NCBI GenBank assembly: GCA_947494035.1
Contig: CANLTN010000011.1
Coordinates: 67,443 to 131,442, forward strand
Source of the DNA: Pseudovibrio sp947494035
GTDB lineage: Bacteria > Pseudomonadota > Alphaproteobacteria > Rhizobiales > Stappiaceae
DNA length: 64,000 bases
Reading direction: 5' to 3'
Shown one piece after another: positions 44,784 to 54,542 of the stretch. The position numbers were made by a program, and so were the translations under genes. The notes under the pieces were generated by a model. It did no database searches, had not been told where the DNA came from, and was given only the letters and a program-made list of their open reading frames with translations. Numbering within the stretch: the first letter of the stretch is position 1; the number at the start of each line of letters is the position of its first letter.

Positions 44784-45245
44784 ATGCCTCTCATTGAGAA
44801 AGTCTGCCCAATCATTCTACGCCAGAACAACAACCATGTTGAACTGCTGGCATTCACGCACCCACTTGCCGGAAGGCAACTCGTCAAAGGAACGATCGAG
44901 GCTGGAGAAGAGCCGTCAGCAGCGGCACAAAGAGAGCTGAGAGAAGAAAGCGGACTGGAGCTGTACACACCCCTACAACCTATCGGCTCGCACCCCATCG
45001 GCAGCGACAACCAGCTCTGGCACTTCTTCGCAGGCCACACCTCTGGACTTCCGCAACTCTGGCAACACGAAACTCTTGATGACTTCGGGCACACCTTTTC
45101 ATTTTTCTGGCATCCACTGAACAAGCCGCTCGATGAAACATGGCACCAAATCTTCCACGAGGCGCTCAACTTCGTCTTGCCGCACCTCTCCTTTCTACCG
45201 ACAACCAATCCAACACGCATCAGCCTGCACAGAACGCCCGCATGA
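44784..45245 (+). CDS. Nudix hydrolase
   Basis: A 153-residue protein with a complete Nudix box: G36, E42, R50-E51-L52, E54-E55, G57 (GTIEAGEEPSA...RELREESG). The family hydrolyses nucleoside diphosphates linked to another group; the substrate is not predictable. The start at 44784 (MPLIEKVCPI) lacks a strong ribosome site, and an upstream in-frame ATG (44721) is possible. It is the only plus-strand gene between 25854 and 59621, sitting between rpoC and rpsL. Confidence 0.85.
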   Translation: MPLIEKVCPIILRQNNNHVELLAFTHPLAGRQLVKGTIEAGEEPSAAAQRELREESGLELYTPLQPIGSHPIGSDNQLWHFFAGHTSGLPQLWQHETLDDFGHTFSFFWHPLNKPLDETWHQIFHEALNFVLPHLSFLPTTNPTRISLHRTPA

Positions 45246-45306
45246 CCACGCCGCCATATCTCAAAGCCTCCGCTCAAAGAAGACACCCTGCCCTCCCCCA
45301 AAACGC

Positions 45307-45333
45307 AAAAAAGGAGAGGTCCCCCTCTCCTTT
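45307..45333. terminator. Bidirectional terminator between convergent Nudix and unknown gene
   Basis: GGAGAGG/CCTCTCC with a 4-base loop and TTTTTT on the minus strand, TTT on the plus strand. It serves the gene at 45367-45669 and probably also the Nudix gene. Confidence 0.82.
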
Positions 45334-45366
45334 CATAAATCCCAAAATCAGATTGATAATCTCACT

Positions 45367-45669
45367 TTAGAAGGTGATCACTGAAACATTGCCAGCCAGT
45401 GCGTCTTTGTAAGGCTGAACGAAGAACTCTTCCTCCGGCACCTCGGTGATGTAACCCAGCTGGTCCAAAGCCGCATCAACGAAGCCCTGCTCGCCAAGTG
45501 CTTCCACTGCGCGGCGGACTGCACCATCATCATCAGGGGCTGTTACCATAACGTGGAACGGAATCCCCTCTTCCTCATCGCCACCTTCTTCTTTCCACGC
45601 TCTACCCATGATCAGGTAGACCACTGGAGGTGTGTCCTCACCATTTGCTTCGCCGTTCAAATCAGACAT
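45367..45669 (-). CDS. Uncharacterised acidic protein downstream of rpoC
   Basis: A 100-residue soluble, acidic protein with no signal or membrane segment. It reads MSDLNGEANGEDTPP, then VVYLIMGRAWKEEGG, IPFHVMVTAPDDDGAVRRAV and ends GNVSVITF. The alternation of strands and helices suggests one small alpha/beta domain. GAGGG lies seven bases before the ATG at 45669. I do not recognise the family. It has its own terminator and lies about 175 bases after rpoC, beyond the rpoC terminator, so it is probably independently expressed. Confidence 0.7.
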   Translation of the reverse strand: MSDLNGEANGEDTPPVVYLIMGRAWKEEGGDEEEGIPFHVMVTAPDDDGAVRRAVEALGEQGFVDAALDQLGYITEVPEEEFFVQPYKDALAGNVSVITF

Positions 45670-45843
45670 GTCGTTTCCCTCATTGCGCCACGTGATCAAT
45701 CCGGTTGGGCCGGAGAGAGGCGCACTCATTCAAATTCTAAACCGTACCTCATCGACCCGTTATGAGCCGCCCAACGCGATACATTCAATCTTTTTTTCGC
45801 CAGCCTGAGACTAGTGACCTCATCAACGACCTGACGAAAACGG

Positions 45844-45866
45844 AAAAGCCGCCCCAAGGGGCGGCT
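45844..45866 (-). terminator. Intrinsic terminator after rpoC
   Basis: AGCCGCCCC/GGGGCGGCT is a perfect palindrome with a two-base centre (in practice a 6-7-bp stem), then TTTTCC on the minus strand, about 28 bases after the rpoC stop. Confidence 0.88.
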
Positions 45867-45893
45867 CTGCCTGAACTTAACTTGTCCTGCCCC

Positions 45894-48800
45894 TTAGAGC
45901 TGGTCGTTGCGGCTCAGATCTTCCAGCATGGAGTCCGCGCTGGCAGCAGTAGACGCTGCACGGCGGGCATCCTGAATAAGATCATCACGCAATGTCGCAA
46001 TCTTACGAGTGCGGTTCATCGCTCCACCTGTACCCGCAGGGATCAGGCGGCCAACAATCACGTTCTCTTTCAGACCGTCCAGCGGATCGGTCTTACCGAA
46101 GACAGCTGCCTCGGTCAGAACGCGCGTTGTTTCCTGGAACGATGCAGCAGAGAAGAACGAACGAGTCTGCAAGCTTGCCTTGGTGATACCCAGCAGAACC
46201 GGAACACCCTTAGCAGGATCACGTGCATTATCAACCGCACGTACGTTTGCTTCTTCGAACTCGATCTTATCAACCTGCTCACCAGAGAAGAACTCGGTCT
46301 CACCCGGATCGGTGATCTCAACTTTCTGCAGCATCTGGCGAACAATCACCTCGATGTGCTTATCGTTGATACCCACGCCCTGCAGACGGTAAACTTCCTG
46401 GATCTCGTTGACGAGGAAGGCAGCCAGTGCCTCAACGCCCTTAATCGCAAGAATGTCATGCGGAGCCGGGTTGCCGTCGATCAGGTATTCACCCTTCTCG
46501 ATGGCGTCACCTTCCTGCAGATGGAAGTGCTTGTTCTTTGGAATCAGGTATTCGACTGGCTCCAGGCTCTCATCGTTAGGCTCGATGATAATCCGGCGCT
46601 TGTTCTTGTAGTCACGACCGAAGCGGATCGTACCGTCAATCTCTGCGATAACCGCATGATCTTTCGGACGACGTGCTTCAAACAGTTCAGCAACGCGAGG
46701 CAGACCACCGGTAATATCTTTCGTCTTTGCAGATTCCAGAGGAATACGTGCAAGAACGTCACCAGCAGAAACCGTATCACCCAGCTGAACCGACAGGATC
46801 GCGTCAACGGAGAGCAGGGAACGGGCATCGCTACCGCGAGCCAGCTTCTTGATCTTGCCGCTTTCGTCCTGAACAACGATTGCAGGCTTCAGATCAGCAG
46901 TACGCTGAGAAGAACGCCAGTCAATGACCACACGCTTGGTGATACCGGTCGCCTCATCGGCAGTTTCCTGAACAGACGCACCATCCACCAGATCTTCAAA
47001 GCCGACGCGACCGGAAACTTCGGTCAGGATCGGACGGGTGTATGGATCCCATTCAGAAATACGGTCACTGCGCTTGATTGTATCGCCTTCGTCAACAAAC
47101 ACCTTCGCACCGTAATTCAAACGATGGGAAGAACGCTCATTGCCGTCACTGTCAACAATCACAACAGACATGTTACGCGCCATGACAATGTTATTGCCAT
47201 CAGAATCGCGAACCACGTTGCGGTTACGAAGTGTCACAGTGCCTTCAAAGTTGGATTCGATGAAGGAGCTATCAACAACCTGTGCCGTACCACCAATGTG
47301 GAACGTACGCATGGTCAGCTGTGTACCTGGCTCACCAATGGACTGCGCAGCGATAACACCAACAGCCTCACCAATGTTCACCTGAGTACCACGTGCAAGG
47401 TCACGACCATAACAGGTCGCACATACACCGGTTCTGGTTTCACAGGTCAGCACAGAACGGATCTTGACCATCTGGACCTTGGCAGCTTCGATAAGCTCCA
47501 CGTCCTTCTCGTCAATCAAACGGCCCCGAGGAACAAGGACTTCGCCAGTCTTATTGTTCACCACGTCTTCTGCAGCCGTACGGCCAAGAACACGCATACC
47601 AAGGGTCGCGATCACGTTACCGGCATCAACGATCGGCTGAACGGTAATTCCGTTTTTGGAACCACAGTCAACTTCAAGAATGATGCTGTCCTGCGCAACG
47701 TCAACCAGACGACGGGTCAGGTAACCGGAGTTCGCAGTCTTCAACGCCGTATCGGCAAGACCCTTACGGGCACCGTGGGTGGAGTTGAAGTACTCGAGAA
47801 CCGACAGACCTTCTTTAAAGTTCGCGATAATCGGGTTTTCGATGATGGAGCCATCCGGCTTCGCCATCAGACCACGCATACCGCCGAGCTGCTTCATCTG
47901 TGCTGGAGAACCACGAGCACCGGAGTGCGCCATCATGTAAACAGAGTTCATCTGTTTCTGACGACCTGTGTCCTCTTCGAACTCGGTCGCAGAGATGCGG
48001 CCCATCATTTCATCAGCAACTTTGTCGGTACACTTCGCCCAGGCGTCAACAACCTTGTTGTACTTCTCGCCCTGAGTGATCAGACCGTCATTGTACTGCT
48101 GTTCATATTCAGCAACCAATGTGGTGGTTTGATCAACCAGCTTCGCCTTGGCATCAGGGATAACCATGTCATCCTTACCGAAGGAAATACCGGCGCGGCA
48201 TGCGTTCTTGAAGCCCAGCTGCATGACACGGTCACAGAAGATGACGGTCTCTTTCTGACCACAGGCACGGTAAACCGTGTCGATCATCTTAGAGATCTCT
48301 TTTTTCGTCATCAGCTTGTTACAGATGTCGAACGGCACTTCAAAATGCTTCGGCAGCAGTTCAGCGATCATCAGACGACCAGGGGTGGTCTCATGAATCT
48401 CAGAAGTTGGGTTGCCAAGTTCGTCAACAGACTTGAAGCGACCACGAACCTTGGAGTGAACAGTGATAACACCATTCTCAAGCGCGTGATGCAACTCACC
48501 CATGTTACCGAAGGCCATGCCTTCACCCGGCTCACCTTCTGCCATGATGGACAGGTAGTAAAGACCGAGAACAATATCCTGAGACGGAACGATGATCGGA
48601 GCGCCGTTCGCCGGATGCAGAATGTTGTTGGTGGACATCATGAGAGTACGGGCTTCAAGCTGCGCTTCCAGAGAAAGCGGAACGTGAACAGCCATCTGGT
48701 CACCGTCGAAGTCAGCGTTAAACGCGGAACAGACGAGCGGATGCAGCTGGATTGCCTTACCTTCAATCAGGGTAGGTTCGAATGCCTGAATACCAAGACG

Positions 48801-50096
48801 GTGAAGCGTTGGCGCACGGTTCAGAAGAACCGGATGCTCGCGGATCACTTCATCAAGGATATCCCAAACTTCCGGACGCTCTTTTTCAACGAGCTTCTTC
48901 GCCTGTTTAACAGTGGAAGAGTAACCCTTGGCATCAAGACGGGAGTAGATGAACGGCTTGAACAGCTCAAGCGCCATCTTCTTCGGCAAACCACACTGGT
49001 GCAGCTTCAGTTCAGGACCCACTGTAATAACGGAACGACCGGAGTAATCCACGCGCTTACCAAGAAGGTTCTGACGGAAACGACCCTGCTTACCCTTCAG
49101 CATGTCTGAAAGGGATTTCAAAGGACGCTTGTTTGCACCCTGGATCACACGACCGCGACGACCATTATCGAACAGCGCATCTACAGATTCCTGCAGCATA
49201 CGTTTTTCGTTACGAATAATGATGTCTGGAGCTTTAAGCTCGATCAGACGCTTCAGGCGGTTGTTACGGTTGATCACACGACGATAAAGATCGTTCAGAT
49301 CGGACGTCGCAAAACGGCCACCATCCAGCGGAACCAGCGGACGAAGATCCGGTGGAATCACAGGAACAACAGTCAGGATCATCCATTCAGGACGGTTTCC
49401 GGACTCGATGAACGCCTCAACAACCTTCAAACGCTTCGCCAGTTTCTTAGGCTTCAGCTCTGTGGTTGCTTCTGCAATTTCCTGACGGATCTTTTCAGAT
49501 TCACGCTGCAGATCCATGCTGGCAAGGATCTCACGGATCGCTTCAGCACCAATCATAGCAGTGAAGCTGTCTTCACCGTATTCGTCCTGAGCAGCAACAA
49601 ACTCTTCTTCAGAAAGCAGCTGACGCAGCTTCAAAGGAGTAAGGCCTGGTTCAATAACAACATAGTTCTCGAAGTACAGGATGCGCTCAAGATCCTTAAG
49701 CGTCATATCCAACAGCATGCCGATCCGGGATGGCAGCGACTTCAGGAACCAGATATGTGCAACAGGAGCAGCAAGCTCGATGTGACCCATACGTTCGCGG
49801 CGTACACGGGACAAGGTGACTTCAACGCCACACTTCTCACAGATAACGCCTTTATATTTCATGCGCTTATACTTACCGCACAAGCACTCATAGTCCTTGA
49901 TAGGACCAAAAATCCGAGCACAGAACAGCCCGTCGCGCTCTGGCTTGAAAGTTCTGTAGTTGATCGTTTCCGGCTTTTTAATCTCACCGAACGACCAGGA
50001 CAGAATTTTCTCCGGGCTGGCGATCGAGATGCGGATATGATCGAAGGTCTGTGCGGGAGCCTGTTGATTGAATAGGTTCATGACCTCTTGCGACAT
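45894..50096 (-). CDS. rpoC: RNA polymerase beta' subunit
   Basis: The 1400-residue beta' subunit. The N-terminal zinc ribbon (CLCGKYKRMKYKGVICEKCG), the catalytic magnesium site NADFDGD, the bridge helix and trigger loop region, and the second zinc site (CETRTGVCATCYG) are all in order. Length equals that of other alphaproteobacteria. It follows rpoB after 101 bases containing a hairpin, and a terminator follows it. Confidence 0.99.
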   Translation of the reverse strand: MSQEVMNLFNQQAPAQTFDHIRISIASPEKILSWSFGEIKKPETINYRTFKPERDGLFCARIFGPIKDYECLCGKYKRMKYKGVICEKCGVEVTLSRVRRERMGHIELAAPVAHIWFLKSLPSRIGMLLDMTLKDLERILYFENYVVIEPGLTPLKLRQLLSEEEFVAAQDEYGEDSFTAMIGAEAIREILASMDLQRESEKIRQEIAEATTELKPKKLAKRLKVVEAFIESGNRPEWMILTVVPVIPPDLRPLVPLDGGRFATSDLNDLYRRVINRNNRLKRLIELKAPDIIIRNEKRMLQESVDALFDNGRRGRVIQGANKRPLKSLSDMLKGKQGRFRQNLLGKRVDYSGRSVITVGPELKLHQCGLPKKMALELFKPFIYSRLDAKGYSSTVKQAKKLVEKERPEVWDILDEVIREHPVLLNRAPTLHRLGIQAFEPTLIEGKAIQLHPLVCSAFNADFDGDQMAVHVPLSLEAQLEARTLMMSTNNILHPANGAPIIVPSQDIVLGLYYLSIMAEGEPGEGMAFGNMGELHHALENGVITVHSKVRGRFKSVDELGNPTSEIHETTPGRLMIAELLPKHFEVPFDICNKLMTKKEISKMIDTVYRACGQKETVIFCDRVMQLGFKNACRAGISFGKDDMVIPDAKAKLVDQTTTLVAEYEQQYNDGLITQGEKYNKVVDAWAKCTDKVADEMMGRISATEFEEDTGRQKQMNSVYMMAHSGARGSPAQMKQLGGMRGLMAKPDGSIIENPIIANFKEGLSVLEYFNSTHGARKGLADTALKTANSGYLTRRLVDVAQDSIILEVDCGSKNGITVQPIVDAGNVIATLGMRVLGRTAAEDVVNNKTGEVLVPRGRLIDEKDVELIEAAKVQMVKIRSVLTCETRTGVCATCYGRDLARGTQVNIGEAVGVIAAQSIGEPGTQLTMRTFHIGGTAQVVDSSFIESNFEGTVTLRNRNVVRDSDGNNIVMARNMSVVIVDSDGNERSSHRLNYGAKVFVDEGDTIKRSDRISEWDPYTRPILTEVSGRVGFEDLVDGASVQETADEATGITKRVVIDWRSSQRTADLKPAIVVQDESGKIKKLARGSDARSLLSVDAILSVQLGDTVSAGDVLARIPLESAKTKDITGGLPRVAELFEARRPKDHAVIAEIDGTIRFGRDYKNKRRIIIEPNDESLEPVEYLIPKNKHFHLQEGDAIEKGEYLIDGNPAPHDILAIKGVEALAAFLVNEIQEVYRLQGVGINDKHIEVIVRQMLQKVEITDPGETEFFSGEQVDKIEFEEANVRAVDNARDPAKGVPVLLGITKASLQTRSFFSAASFQETTRVLTEAAVFGKTDPLDGLKENVIVGRLIPAGTGGAMNRTRKIATLRDDLIQDARRAASTAASADSMLEDLSRNDQL

Positions 50097-50122
50097 CAGC
50101 TCTCTCCTAAAATGCGCGGTTT

Positions 50123-50150
50123 GGGGAGCGTGCTAGCAAGCAGGCTCCCC
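50123..50150 (-). other. Hairpin between rpoB and rpoC
   Basis: A perfect 7-bp stem GGGGAGC/GCTCCCC with a 14-base loop and no T-run. It looks like an RNA-processing or stabilising element rather than a terminator. Confidence 0.5.
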
Positions 50151-50197
50151 TCTTCCGGCATGAATACATGACTTACAGCGAAATACCTTGAAAGGTT

Positions 50198-53100
50198 TTA
50201 TTCCGCGGCATCGATTGCTTCAGCGTCATCATTGGCCTTCTGACGCGGTTCCTTATCCTGCAACTCAACATTGAGGCCCAGTGAACGCATTTCCTTGACG
50301 AGAACGTTGAAGCTCTCAGGAATACCCGCCTCGAATGTATCGTCACCCCGGACGATTGCTTCGTAAACCTTGGTACGACCAGCCACGTCATCAGACTTGA
50401 CAGTGAGCATTTCCTGCAAGGTGTACGCTGCGCCATAAGCTTCAAGCGCCCACACTTCCATCTCACCGAAGCGCTGACCACCGAACTGCGCCTTACCACC
50501 CAGCGGCTGCTGAGTAACAAGAGAGTAAGGTCCGATAGAACGCGCGTGGATCTTGTCGTCAACCAGGTGGTGAAGCTTGAGCATGTAGATGTAGCCCACA
50601 GTGACCTGACGGTCGAACTGCTCACCGGTACGTCCATCATACAAAGTGGACTGACCAGATGGCTTCATCTCAGCGATCTTCAGCATGTCAACGACATCAG
50701 GCTCACGAGCACCATCGAAGACCGGGGTCGCGATAGAAACACCATGACGCAGCTGTTCACCAAGCTTGGCAATGCCTTCGTCATCGTATTCTTTAACCGG
50801 CTCACCCTTGATGTTGTCGCCGTAGATTTCGATGACTTTACCGCGGAGCGCTTCGATCTCGCCAGACTTACGATATTCATCGTAAAGCTCACCGATCTTC
50901 TGCCCCATTCCGGCACAAGCCCAACCAAGGTGCGTCTCAAGGATCTGACCAACGTTCATGCGTGATGGCACGCCGAGCGGGTTCAGAACGATATCAACGT
51001 GTTGACCATCTTCAAGGAACGGCATGTCTTCACATGGGTTGATTTTGGAAACCACACCCTTGTTGCCGTGACGACCAGCCATCTTATCACCAGGCTGAAG
51101 CTTACGCTTAACCGCAACGAAGACCTTAACCATCTTCATCACGCCAGGTGGCAACTCGTCACCACGCTGCAGCTTCTCAACCTTGTCGATGAAGCGCTGC
51201 TCAAGACGCTTACGGCTCTCGTCATAAGAACCACGAAGCGCTTCCAGCTCGCTCATCAGCTGTTCGTCTTCAACGGCAAACTGCCACCACTGAGAACGTG
51301 GGAACTCGTTCAGAACGTTTCCGTCGATCTCAACGCCCTTGCGGAAGTTCTTCGGACCACCAACAGCAGAATGACCCATGATCATCTCGGCCAGACGGCC
51401 ATAGACGTTACGGTCAAGAATTGCCTGTTCGTCGTCACGGTCTTTCGCAAGACGTTCAATCTCTTCACGCTCGATAGCCATCGCACGTTCGTCTTTTTCA
51501 ACGCCGTGGCGGTTGAATACACGAACTTCAACAACGGTACCGGAAACGCCCGGAGACAAACGCATAGACGTATCACGAACGTCAGAAGCCTTCTCACCGA
51601 AGATCGCACGCAGAAGTTTTTCTTCCGGTGTCATTGGGCTTTCGCCCTTTGGAGTGATCTTACCAACGAGAATGTCGCCTGGTTTCACCTCGGCACCAAC
51701 ATACACGATGCCAGCTTCGTCGAGGTTCTTCAGCGCTTCTTCAGAAACGTTTGGAATATCGCGAGTGATTTCTTCAGGGCCAAGCTTCGTATCACGCGCC
51801 ATTACTTCGAATTCTTCGAGGTGAATGGAGGTGAACACGTCATCGCGAACGATGCGCTCGGAAAGAAGGATGGAATCCTCGAAGTTGTAGCCGTTCCAAG
51901 GCATGAACGCGACCATAACGTTACGGCCAAGCGCCAGATCACCCAGATCGGTCGAAGGACCGTCCGCAATGATATCGCCCTTACGAACCCGGTCACCCAC
52001 GTTCACCAGCGGACGCTGGTTGATACAGGTGTCCTGGTTGGAACGCTGGAACTTCATCAGACGGTAGATATCTACGCCTGACTTGGAAGGATCCAGATCT
52101 TCAGTTGCACGAATAACGATACGTGTCGCATCAACCTGATCGACCACACCGCCGCGACGCGCGCCGATAGCAGCACCAGAGTCACGAGCAACGATCGGTT
52201 CCATACCGGTACCAACAAATGGAGCCTGCGCACGAACGAGCGGCACAGCCTGACGCATCATGTTGGAGCCCATCAGTGCGCGGTTCGCATCATCGTTCTC
52301 AAGGAACGGGATGAGAGACGCAGCAACAGAAACCAGCTGCTTCGGAGACACATCCATCAGGTCAACACGATCAGAGGTGACCAGAATGTTTTCACCAGCA
52401 TGACGACACTGAATCAGTTCATCTACGAAACTACCGTCGTCGTTCATCTCCGCATTGGCCTGAGAAACGTAGTATTTGCTCTCTTCCATAGCGGAGAGAT
52501 AAACAACGTCTTTCGTCACATGGCCATCTACAACGCGTCGGTATGGGCTTTCGATAAAGCCATACTTGTTGACGCGCGCAAAGGTTGCCAGCGAGTTGAT
52601 CAGACCAATGTTCGGACCTTCCGGTGTTTCAATCGGACAGATACGACCATAGTGAGTTGGGTGAACGTCACGAACCTCAAAGCCTGCGCGCTCACGGGTC
52701 AAACCACCTGGGCCGAGTGCTGAAAGACGACGCTTGTGCGTCACTTCAGAAAGCGGGTTGGTTTGGTCCATGAACTGAGACAGCTGGGAAGAACCGAAGA
52801 ACTCACGAACAGCTGCAGCAGCAGGTTTTGCGTTGATCAGATCCTGTGGCATGACAGTGTCGATCTCAACAGAGCTCATACGCTCCTTGATCGCACGTTC
52901 CATACGCAGCAGGCCAACACGGTACTGGTTTTCCATCAGTTCGCCAACAGAACGAACACGACGGTTGCCAAGGTTATCGATGTCATCGATTTCACCGCGA
53001 CCATCACGAAGATCGAGCAGCAGACCGATAACAGAAAGAATGTCTTCCTTGCGCAGAACACGAACGGTGTCTTCACACTCAAGGTCAAGACGCATGTTCA

Positions 53101-54340
53101 TCTTCACGCGGCCAACAGCAGACAGGTCGTAGCGCTCAGCATCGAAGAACAGAGACTGGAACATAGCCTCGGCAGTTTCGATGGTTGGCGGCTCACCTGG
53201 ACGCATAACGCGGTAGATGTCGAACAGAGCACCTTCGCGGCTATCATTTTTGTCAGCTGCAAGCGTGTTGCGGATGTAAGGACCAACGTTAACGTAGTCG
53301 ATATCCAGAACAGGCAGATCGTGGTAGCCACGCTCAACCAGCTCGGCAAGCAACTTTTCAGTCAGCTCTTCACCGGCTTCCGCGTAGATCTCGCCGGTAG
53401 CCATGTCGACAACGTCTTCAGCAAGGTACTGGCCGTAGAGGTCCTCATCAGTGCCCTTCAGGGATTTGACACCCATATCGGTCAGCTGACGGATTGTACG
53501 AGCGGTAATTTTCTTACCAGCTTCAACAACCACTTCACCGCTTGCTGCATCAACCATGTCGCTGACAGCTTTGGTGCCCTTCAAACGCGCACCATCAAAC
53601 GGCATGGACCAGCTGTTATCGCCGCCACGCACGTATTCGATGCGGTTGTAGAAGGTATTCAGAATCTCTTCGCTGTCCAGACCAAGTGCCATTAACAGGG
53701 ATGTCACAGGGATCTTACGACGGCGGTCGATACGCGCATACACGACATCCTTGGCGTCGAATTCAATATCGAGCCAGGAGCCACGGTAAGGGATCACACG
53801 TGCGGCAAACAGCAGTTTACCGGAAGAGTGGGTCTTACCTTTATCATGGTCAAAGAATACACCCGGGGAACGGTGCATCTGAGACACGATAACGCGCTCT
53901 GTACCATTGATAACGAAAGTACCGTTATCGGTCATAAATGGAATATCACCCATAAAGACATCTTGCTCTTTGATGTCTTTAACAGATTTTGCGCCAGTAT
54001 CTTCATCCACATCAAACACGATGAGGCGAAGCGTCAGCTTCAGTGGCGCAGCGTAAGTCATATCACGCTGGCGGCACTCTTCCACATCATACTTTGGTGC
54101 TTCAAATTCGTAATCTACGAATTCAAGAAGGGAATTGCCTGCAAAATCCGAAATGGGGAATACGGACTTAAATACGGCCTCAAGGCCTTCGTCAACACGA
54201 CCATCCTCAGGTTTACCGACTTGCAAGAATTGGTCATAAGACGCCTTCTGCACTTCGATAAGATTTGGCATAGCCGCTACATCGCGGATGGATCCGAAAT
54301 ACTTACGGACCCGCTTGCGACCGTTGAACGTCTGCGTCAT
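50198..54340 (-). CDS. rpoB: RNA polymerase beta subunit
   Basis: The 1380-residue beta subunit. The rifampicin pocket shows SSQLSQFMDQTNPLSEVTHKRR-type sequence with the usual wild-type residues at the D516, H526 and S531 positions (T replaces N at 518), so sensitivity is expected. Further on are ALGPGGLTRERAGF, GRHGNKGVVSKI and the C-terminal EMEVWALEAYGA. I start at the ATG at 54340 with GAGGAG seven bases upstream; a start six codons earlier is less likely. Confidence 0.98.
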   Translation of the reverse strand: MTQTFNGRKRVRKYFGSIRDVAAMPNLIEVQKASYDQFLQVGKPEDGRVDEGLEAVFKSVFPISDFAGNSLLEFVDYEFEAPKYDVEECRQRDMTYAAPLKLTLRLIVFDVDEDTGAKSVKDIKEQDVFMGDIPFMTDNGTFVINGTERVIVSQMHRSPGVFFDHDKGKTHSSGKLLFAARVIPYRGSWLDIEFDAKDVVYARIDRRRKIPVTSLLMALGLDSEEILNTFYNRIEYVRGGDNSWSMPFDGARLKGTKAVSDMVDAASGEVVVEAGKKITARTIRQLTDMGVKSLKGTDEDLYGQYLAEDVVDMATGEIYAEAGEELTEKLLAELVERGYHDLPVLDIDYVNVGPYIRNTLAADKNDSREGALFDIYRVMRPGEPPTIETAEAMFQSLFFDAERYDLSAVGRVKMNMRLDLECEDTVRVLRKEDILSVIGLLLDLRDGRGEIDDIDNLGNRRVRSVGELMENQYRVGLLRMERAIKERMSSVEIDTVMPQDLINAKPAAAAVREFFGSSQLSQFMDQTNPLSEVTHKRRLSALGPGGLTRERAGFEVRDVHPTHYGRICPIETPEGPNIGLINSLATFARVNKYGFIESPYRRVVDGHVTKDVVYLSAMEESKYYVSQANAEMNDDGSFVDELIQCRHAGENILVTSDRVDLMDVSPKQLVSVAASLIPFLENDDANRALMGSNMMRQAVPLVRAQAPFVGTGMEPIVARDSGAAIGARRGGVVDQVDATRIVIRATEDLDPSKSGVDIYRLMKFQRSNQDTCINQRPLVNVGDRVRKGDIIADGPSTDLGDLALGRNVMVAFMPWNGYNFEDSILLSERIVRDDVFTSIHLEEFEVMARDTKLGPEEITRDIPNVSEEALKNLDEAGIVYVGAEVKPGDILVGKITPKGESPMTPEEKLLRAIFGEKASDVRDTSMRLSPGVSGTVVEVRVFNRHGVEKDERAMAIEREEIERLAKDRDDEQAILDRNVYGRLAEMIMGHSAVGGPKNFRKGVEIDGNVLNEFPRSQWWQFAVEDEQLMSELEALRGSYDESRKRLEQRFIDKVEKLQRGDELPPGVMKMVKVFVAVKRKLQPGDKMAGRHGNKGVVSKINPCEDMPFLEDGQHVDIVLNPLGVPSRMNVGQILETHLGWACAGMGQKIGELYDEYRKSGEIEALRGKVIEIYGDNIKGEPVKEYDDEGIAKLGEQLRHGVSIATPVFDGAREPDVVDMLKIAEMKPSGQSTLYDGRTGEQFDRQVTVGYIYMLKLHHLVDDKIHARSIGPYSLVTQQPLGGKAQFGGQRFGEMEVWALEAYGAAYTLQEMLTVKSDDVAGRTKVYEAIVRGDDTFEAGIPESFNVLVKEMRSLGLNVELQDKEPRQKANDDAEAIDAAE

Positions 54341-54365
54341 TGTCGCTCCTCGTATCACTCAAGGT

Positions 54366-54423
54366 GACGGTTCAGAAAAACGACGTCCCGCGCTGTGCGG
54401 AAGCGTAGCTTTTCTGAACCGTC
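54366..54423 (-). promoter_or_regulatory. Long stem-loop in the rpoB leader, candidate RNase III site
   Basis: A perfect 14-bp inverted repeat, GACGGTTCAGAAAA at 54366-54379 and TTTTCTGAACCGTC at 54410-54423, encloses 30 bases that hold a smaller CCGC/GCGG stem. It lies 25 bases upstream of the rpoB ATG. E. coli has an RNase III processing stem in the same place. Confidence 0.7.
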
Positions 54424-54495
54424 CACTAAAGGCACCTTGCGGCACCATCCCCCGTTGGGACGTTTACCCCGGCCGGGAAACCCGCCAGGGTACGG

Positions 54496-54519
54496 AAAAA
54501 GGCCCCGGATTGCTCCGGG
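54496..54519 (-). terminator. Attenuator between rplL and rpoB
   Basis: CCCGGA/TCCGGG with a 4-base loop, then GCC and TTTTT... on the minus strand (two bases between stem and T-run). A partial terminator in this position sets the L7/L12-to-beta ratio in E. coli; the same role is inferred. Confidence 0.8.
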
Positions 54520-54542
54520 ACCAATATCTGAAGAACTCAGTC

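Noticed and set aside
45762..49109. Plus-strand open frame of 1,115 codons opposite rpoC
   Set aside because: It lies wholly antisense to a highly conserved gene, has no ribosome site or recognisable domain, and its composition (rich in N, T, R, L) is that of a frame read against biased codons. Strong codon bias on the sense strand explains the absence of stops.
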